Part shown: positions 20,890 through 22,529 of the stretch, piece after piece
Layout of the letters: each line of letters begins with the position of its first letter
Position numbering within the stretch: position 1 is the first letter of the stretch
Origin: Candidatus Tectimicrobiota bacterium
Lineage (GTDB): Bacteria; JACPSX01
Length of the DNA stretch: 22,529 nucleotides
Reading direction: 5' to 3'
NCBI GenBank assembly: GCA_016193065.1
Contig: JACPSX010000172.1
Location: forward strand, 1 to 22,529
Notes under the pieces: generated by a model
What the model saw: the letters and a program-made list of their open reading frames with translations, nothing else
What the model was told of the DNA's origin: nothing
Databases searched by the model: none
Made by a program: the position numbers and the translations under genes

Positions 20890-22155
20890 GTGGACGATCC
20901 GGCTAAGGCGGAGTCAAAGGCGGGAGTTTTGCAGTGGGGACTTATCAAGATCATTCTTACCTTGCTTCTGCTCACCGCCGCTTTTGGCACCACCTCCATC
21001 CTTTTCCCGCCTTTTCTTGACGGCCTGGGATATCACATATCGGCCATCGGGGTTCTCGTCTCTCTGCTCAATGTTGCGGCCCTTCTCTCCCGCCTCCCTT
21101 CCGGTTTGCTCTACAACGCCGGCCGCGCCGGCCGCCTGATCCGCCTTTCCCTGATCCTCTTTGGCGTCACGACGGCCCTTTACCCCTTTGCCAAGGATCC
21201 TCTGTTTTTGTGGTCCTTGCGTTTCGTAAACGGGCTCTTTTATGGCGTGGCCACTACGGTCAACTTCGCCATGTACATGGATGCAATTCCCCCTCAGGTG
21301 GCCCGGCACCGGGCCCTGGCTCTCTATGCCGGCGGGCTGGCGGCCGGACACATGGTTGGCAATACAATCGGAGGCTACACGCACGACATTTTCGGCATGG
21401 ATAATGCCTTCTTCATCACCGCGTTTTTCTCTTCCGCGGCGCTGCTCTTTACCTTCCGGATCCAGCTCTACCCCCAGCCTCCGGCCAAACGGCCGGTGGG
21501 TCATGGAGAAGCGGGGGAGGATGCGCAGGCCGCAAAGACCGCGGGACCCTCCTGGCTTTCCCGGATCCGCCGCTTCGTTCCCGCGTTTCTCGATCCCCTG
21601 GTCGTCGATATGTTCATGGTGGCCTTTTTCCTGAACCTCTTCTTTTCCCTGGCGGGCACCTACGTGACCCTTTACGCGCTGGCTGTCGGGCTCACATTGG
21701 GACACGTGGGGGTGATCAAGGGCGCCCTGTCGCTCACGAACGCTGTCACCCGCCCGTTCAGCGGTGACCTGGCCAGCCGCTTTGGTGAGGATCGCATCTC
21801 GAACATCGGTCTCACCGTAACCACCTGCCTGTTGATGGTAATCCCCTTCCTGTCCACGCTGGTACCCTTGGTGATTCTCTTCGTCCTCATGGGGTTCATG
21901 CGGGCGGGGGTGCTGGTTTCCAATACGGTGAAAGCGGCCCGGGTGGGGGAAAAGCGCATGAGCCGGGGGATGGCCTCGGGGCTTTATAATGCGGCTACAG
22001 ACCTGGGAACCGTTGCCGGGCCCATTTACGGCGGGCTCGTTGCCTCCCAGGTTGGAATCAAGCCCATGTTCTGGGTCTCACCCGTCATCGGGCTGGGGGC
22101 CTATTTCCTGGTGCAGTGGGTCGCCCGCCGCCGCGCCCCGCTGATGTCCGCGTAA
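20890..22155 (+). CDS. Major facilitator superfamily (MFS) transporter
   Basis: The 421-residue protein is an MFS carrier with about twelve hydrophobic helices: helix 1 near residues 17-39 (GLIKIILTLLLLTAAFGTTS), RFVNGLFYGVATTVNFAMYM in the first half, a hydrophilic central loop (about 195-230) with AKRPVGHGEAGEDAQAAKTA, then six more helices ending in LGAYFLVQWVARRRAP. The start is GTG 20890; GGAGGT sits only three bases before it, closer than usual, yet no better start lies downstream before helix 1. The substrate is unknown; the loop motif-A residues are degenerate (GLLYNAGRAGRL), unlike the 7527 protein. It may work with the SDR upstream, but the 460-nt gap makes that weak. Confidence 0.87.
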   Translation: MDDPAKAESKAGVLQWGLIKIILTLLLLTAAFGTTSILFPPFLDGLGYHISAIGVLVSLLNVAALLSRLPSGLLYNAGRAGRLIRLSLILFGVTTALYPFAKDPLFLWSLRFVNGLFYGVATTVNFAMYMDAIPPQVARHRALALYAGGLAAGHMVGNTIGGYTHDIFGMDNAFFITAFFSSAALLFTFRIQLYPQPPAKRPVGHGEAGEDAQAAKTAGPSWLSRIRRFVPAFLDPLVVDMFMVAFFLNLFFSLAGTYVTLYALAVGLTLGHVGVIKGALSLTNAVTRPFSGDLASRFGEDRISNIGLTVTTCLLMVIPFLSTLVPLVILFVLMGFMRAGVLVSNTVKAARVGEKRMSRGMASGLYNAATDLGTVAGPIYGGLVASQVGIKPMFWVSPVIGLGAYFLVQWVARRRAPLMSA

Positions 22156-22216
22156 GAGGCACTTGCCGGCCTTCCGTCCATGATCCCAAGGAGATCGGGC
22201 GTTTCGGTGTAACCGC

Positions 22217-22246
22217 TTGACAAGCAAAGAAGATCCGGCCTAAGAT
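22217..22246 (+). promoter_or_regulatory. Promoter of the TrkA-like gene
   Basis: A perfect TTGACA (22217-22222) and TAAGAT (22241-22246) are 18 bases apart. A start near 22253 would leave a 70-nt leader with GGAGG seven bases before ATG 22323. This is the best promoter match in the window. Confidence 0.6.
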
Positions 22247-22322
22247 TCCCCACTGTGGAGGCTGGTCCGGCTCAGAGGGACTTGCCATCGACCCGCCGCC
22301 GTTTCCTTTTGGAGGTTCCACC

Positions 22323-22529
22323 ATGCGAGTCGTCATTGTGGGGTGCGGGAGAGTTGGATCAGAGTTGGCCAACGCCCTGTCGGTCGAAAGGCACGAGGTC
22401 GTGGTCATTGATCGCAACCCGCTCTCCTTCGGGCGGCTGTCGCGGGACTTCAGCGGCCGCATGCTCACGGGGATCGGGTTTGATCGCGACGTCCTCCAAA
22501 AAGCCGAGATCGAGGGTGCCGAGGCTTTG
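22323..22529 (+). CDS. TrkA-like NAD-binding (RCK_N) protein, N-terminal part
   Basis: Sixty-nine codons are visible before the window ends. The product begins MRVVIVGCGRVGSELANAL, a Rossmann nucleotide-binding GCGRVG (7-12), with HEVVVIDRNP where Asp30 should bind the NAD ribose, and continues FSGRMLTGIGFDRDVLQKAE, as in TrkA and RCK domains that gate potassium uptake systems. Whether it is a two-domain regulator or fused to a channel cannot be told from this part. TTGGAGG before ATG 22323 and the strong promoter upstream indicate an independent transcription unit separate from the MFS gene, which ended 167 nt earlier. Confidence 0.85.
   Translation, partial: MRVVIVGCGRVGSELANALSVERHEVVVIDRNPLSFGRLSRDFSGRMLTGIGFDRDVLQKAEIEGAEAL

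Overview
The window reads as a piece of a bacterial chromosome from an environmental bacterium with a catabolic, organic-acid-oriented lifestyle. High GC in most genes, solitary NMT1/SsuA-type binding proteins beside catabolic enzymes, a DMSO-reductase-family molybdoenzyme, and REP-like palindromes are combinations I associate with uncultured soil, sediment or groundwater lineages (Methylomirabilota/Rokubacteria, Desulfobacterota, Tectomicrobia-like). That placement is inference; no rRNA or tRNA gene is visible to anchor it. Base composition is strongly mosaic: hand-counted 60-base samples give about 43% GC inside the minus-strand block at 1862-5717, 48% in the 15.4-17.1 kb block, 60% in ftsH and 70% in the E1-alpha gene. 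So either several horizontally acquired segments are joined here, or the contig is composite.

Layout. 1-1800 (+): the end of a molybdopterin oxidoreductase, then an iron-dependent dehydrogenase of the hydroxyacid-oxoacid transhydrogenase type. 1862-5717 (-): a four-gene operon transcribed as LeuC-like hydratase large subunit, periplasmic binding protein, isocitrate-lyase/PEP-mutase-family lyase, LeuD-like small subunit. Its operator-like leader lies in 5718-6000. 6522-8723 (+): an M23 peptidase-like secreted protein and an MFS transporter. 8724-9116: non-coding DNA with REP-like palindromes. 9117-11228 (+): a compact unit of a small zinc-finger-like protein, a 532-residue helical protein and a CcbP-like small acidic protein. 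11403-13110 (+): a binding protein followed after 1 nt by a class II aldolase. 13111-13386: more REP-like palindromes. 13387-15237 (+): ftsH. 15429-17143 (+): a third binding protein, an ORFan and a cupin. 17225-19485 (+): 2-oxoacid dehydrogenase E1-alpha, E1-beta and a free-standing lipoyl domain. 19493-19654: a chimeric gene scrap joining an SDR piece to an exact 49-bp copy of ftsH. 19680-22529 (+): an SDR, a second MFS transporter and the start of a TrkA-like NAD-binding protein.

How the genes fit together. The most coherent system is the minus-strand operon. Its three enzyme types match those known for 2,3-dimethylmalate dehydratase (LeuC/LeuD-like, DmdAB) and 2,3-dimethylmalate lyase (ICL/PEP mutase family) in clostridial nicotinate fermentation, so I propose hydration of an unsaturated branched dicarboxylate followed by C-C cleavage to pyruvate or a related oxoacid plus a short acid. 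Two other units pair a solitary binding protein with enzymes (an aldolase/decarboxylase; a cupin and possibly an E1 system). None of the three binding proteins has a permease or ATPase in the window. The ftsH/SDR chimera shows directly that the region has been rearranged.
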